Part shown: one piece after another, positions 4,622-5,503 of the stretch
How the letters are laid out: each line of letters opens with the position of its first letter
Position numbering within the stretch: position 1 is the first letter of the stretch
Origin: an uncultured Clostridia bacterium
GTDB lineage: Bacteria > Bacillota > Clostridia > Oscillospirales > Oscillospiraceae
Assembly: GCA_945867445.1 (NCBI GenBank)
Contig: CAMBID010000065.1
Coordinates: forward strand, 1-5,503
Reading direction: 5' to 3'
Length of the DNA stretch: 5,503 nt
Program-made: the position numbers and the translations under genes
Notes under the pieces: generated by a model
Databases searched by the model: none
Seen by the model: the letters and a program-made list of their open reading frames with translations, nothing else
What the model was told of the DNA's origin: nothing

Positions 4622-5503
4622 ATGCAGAGGCCCCTGGCGGACGAGATCCGCCCCAAGACACTGGACGAGGTGGTGGGACAGAAGCACCTTCTGGGGGAGG
4701 GCGCGGTGCTGCGCCGGCTCATTGAGAGCGGCTCCTCGGTAAATATGGTCTTCTACGGCCCGCCGGGCACCGGAAAGACTACGGTGGCGAACCTCATCGC
4801 CCAGCGCACCCATAAGACCCTCCACCGGCTCAATGCCACCACCGCCTCCCTTCAGGACATCAAGGACATCATCGCGGATGTGGGGACGCTCTTGGCTCCC
4901 GGCGGCATCCTCCTCTACCTGGATGAGATCCAGTACTTCAACAAGAAGCAGCAGCAGTCCCTGCTGGAGTTTATGGAGAACGGCCAGCTGACCCTCATCG
5001 CCGCCACCACGGAGAACCCCTATTTCTATGTCTACGGGGCCCTCCTCTCCCGGTCCACGGTCTTTGAGTTCAAGACCGTGGAGCCCAGGGAGGTGCAGAT
5101 CGCGGTGGAGCGGGCGCTGGCCATCGAGAAGGCACGCTCCGCCCTGCCTCTCAGCTGGGAGGAGGGGGTGCCCGGCACCATTGCCACCGCCTGCGGCGGC
5201 GATGTGCGCAAGTCCATCAACGCGGTGGAGCTCCTCTGCCAGGCGGCAAAGCCCCGGGACGGGGCGCTGCGATTGACCCTTTCCGATGTGGAGCAAGTGG
5301 CCCAGCGCAGCGCCATGCGCTATGACCGGGGCGGCGACGCAATGTATGACCTGGCCTCCGCCCTGATGAAGTCCCTGCGGGGCAGCGACCCGGACGCGGC
5401 GCTCCACTACCTGGCTCGCTTCCTGGAGGCTGGGGATCTGGTGACTCCCTGCCGCCGGCTCCTCTGCTCCGCCAGCGAGGATGTGGGCATGGCCTATCCT
5501 CAG
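4622..5503 (+). CDS. rarA: RarA/MgsA-type replication-associated AAA+ ATPase, 3'-truncated by window edge
   Basis: Family members (E. coli RarA, yeast Mgs1, human WRNIP1) are clamp-loader-like ATPases acting at stalled or gapped replication forks. The frame from ATG 4622 stays open to the window end (294 residues; the family is usually 420-450). It starts MQRPLADEIRPKTLDEVVGQKHLLG, the typical N-terminus. Walker A is GPPGTGKT (46-53), Walker B LLYLDE (97-102), sensor 1 ATTENP (128-133), the arginine-finger motif LLSRS (141-145), and sensor 2 GGDVRKSIN (192-200). The C-terminal part, MYDLASALMKSLRGSDPDAALHYLARFLEAGD (241-272) and SASEDVGMA (283-291), is diagnostic of RarA rather than RuvB or DnaX. 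Where well-studied members read DEIHRFNK, this one reads DEIQYFNK, with ENPYFYVYGALLSRS after it, so it may belong to a clostridial subgroup. A strong ribosome site (4606-4614) and a promoter lie upstream. The missing end carries the tetramerisation region. Confidence 0.95.
   Translation, partial: MQRPLADEIRPKTLDEVVGQKHLLGEGAVLRRLIESGSSVNMVFYGPPGTGKTTVANLIAQRTHKTLHRLNATTASLQDIKDIIADVGTLLAPGGILLYLDEIQYFNKKQQQSLLEFMENGQLTLIAATTENPYFYVYGALLSRSTVFEFKTVEPREVQIAVERALAIEKARSALPLSWEEGVPGTIATACGGDVRKSINAVELLCQAAKPRDGALRLTLSDVEQVAQRSAMRYDRGGDAMYDLASALMKSLRGSDPDAALHYLARFLEAGDLVTPCRRLLCSASEDVGMAYPQ

Noticed and set aside
4565..5407. 280-residue minus-strand open frame opposite the rarA-like gene
   Set aside because: It is the antisense shadow of a clearly conserved AAA+ ATPase, with His/Gly/Leu-rich composition and no ribosome site.
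1..5503. CRISPR array, tRNA, rRNA or riboswitch
   Set aside because: No regularly spaced direct repeats, cloverleaf-like sequences or recognisable riboswitch cores were seen by eye on either strand.

Overview
The window reads as a GC-rich Firmicutes chromosome, most likely a gut Clostridia of the Oscillospiraceae type (Oscillibacter/Flavonifractor-like). This is inferred from G/C-ending codons, strong AGGAGG-type ribosome sites, and the protein types present; no marker gene proves the genus. Both ends cut through a gene. There are seven protein genes, in three transcription blocks.

Left block (1-1859, plus strand): the 3' part of a UDP-N-acetylglucosamine 2-epimerase gene (wecB/mnaA) is followed 18 bp later by a gene for a membrane-anchored extracytoplasmic protein of unknown function. 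The block ends in a perfect 17-bp-stem terminator. The first gene supplies UDP-ManNAc for surface polymers; the second probably shares its transcript.

Middle block (about 1860-3450): a 290-bp convergent intergenic stretch is packed with hairpins. It includes a 20-bp inverted repeat (19/20) bounding 167 bp and a 26-bp perfect palindrome, and looks like a MITE-like or structured repeat. Beyond it, on the minus strand, lie three short tightly spaced genes: an 85-aa helical protein, a 154-aa protein with a Pro/Gly-rich linker, and a 115-aa protein with a Pro/Gly-rich linker and a hydrophobic C-terminal hairpin. I know of no characterised function for any of them. They are the best candidate here for an undescribed system. 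The last one appears to start at a TTG codon rather than the upstream GTG.

Right block (about 3250-5503): a gene-free stretch of about 540 bp (3237-3780) holds a long hairpin, a possible interspersed repeat (about 3445-3700), and the minus-strand terminator of nth. nth (endonuclease III, base-excision repair) is complete on the minus strand. It is divergent from the 5' part of a rarA/mgsA-type AAA+ ATPase gene, which has a good extended -10 promoter and runs off the right edge. These two are conserved genome-maintenance genes.
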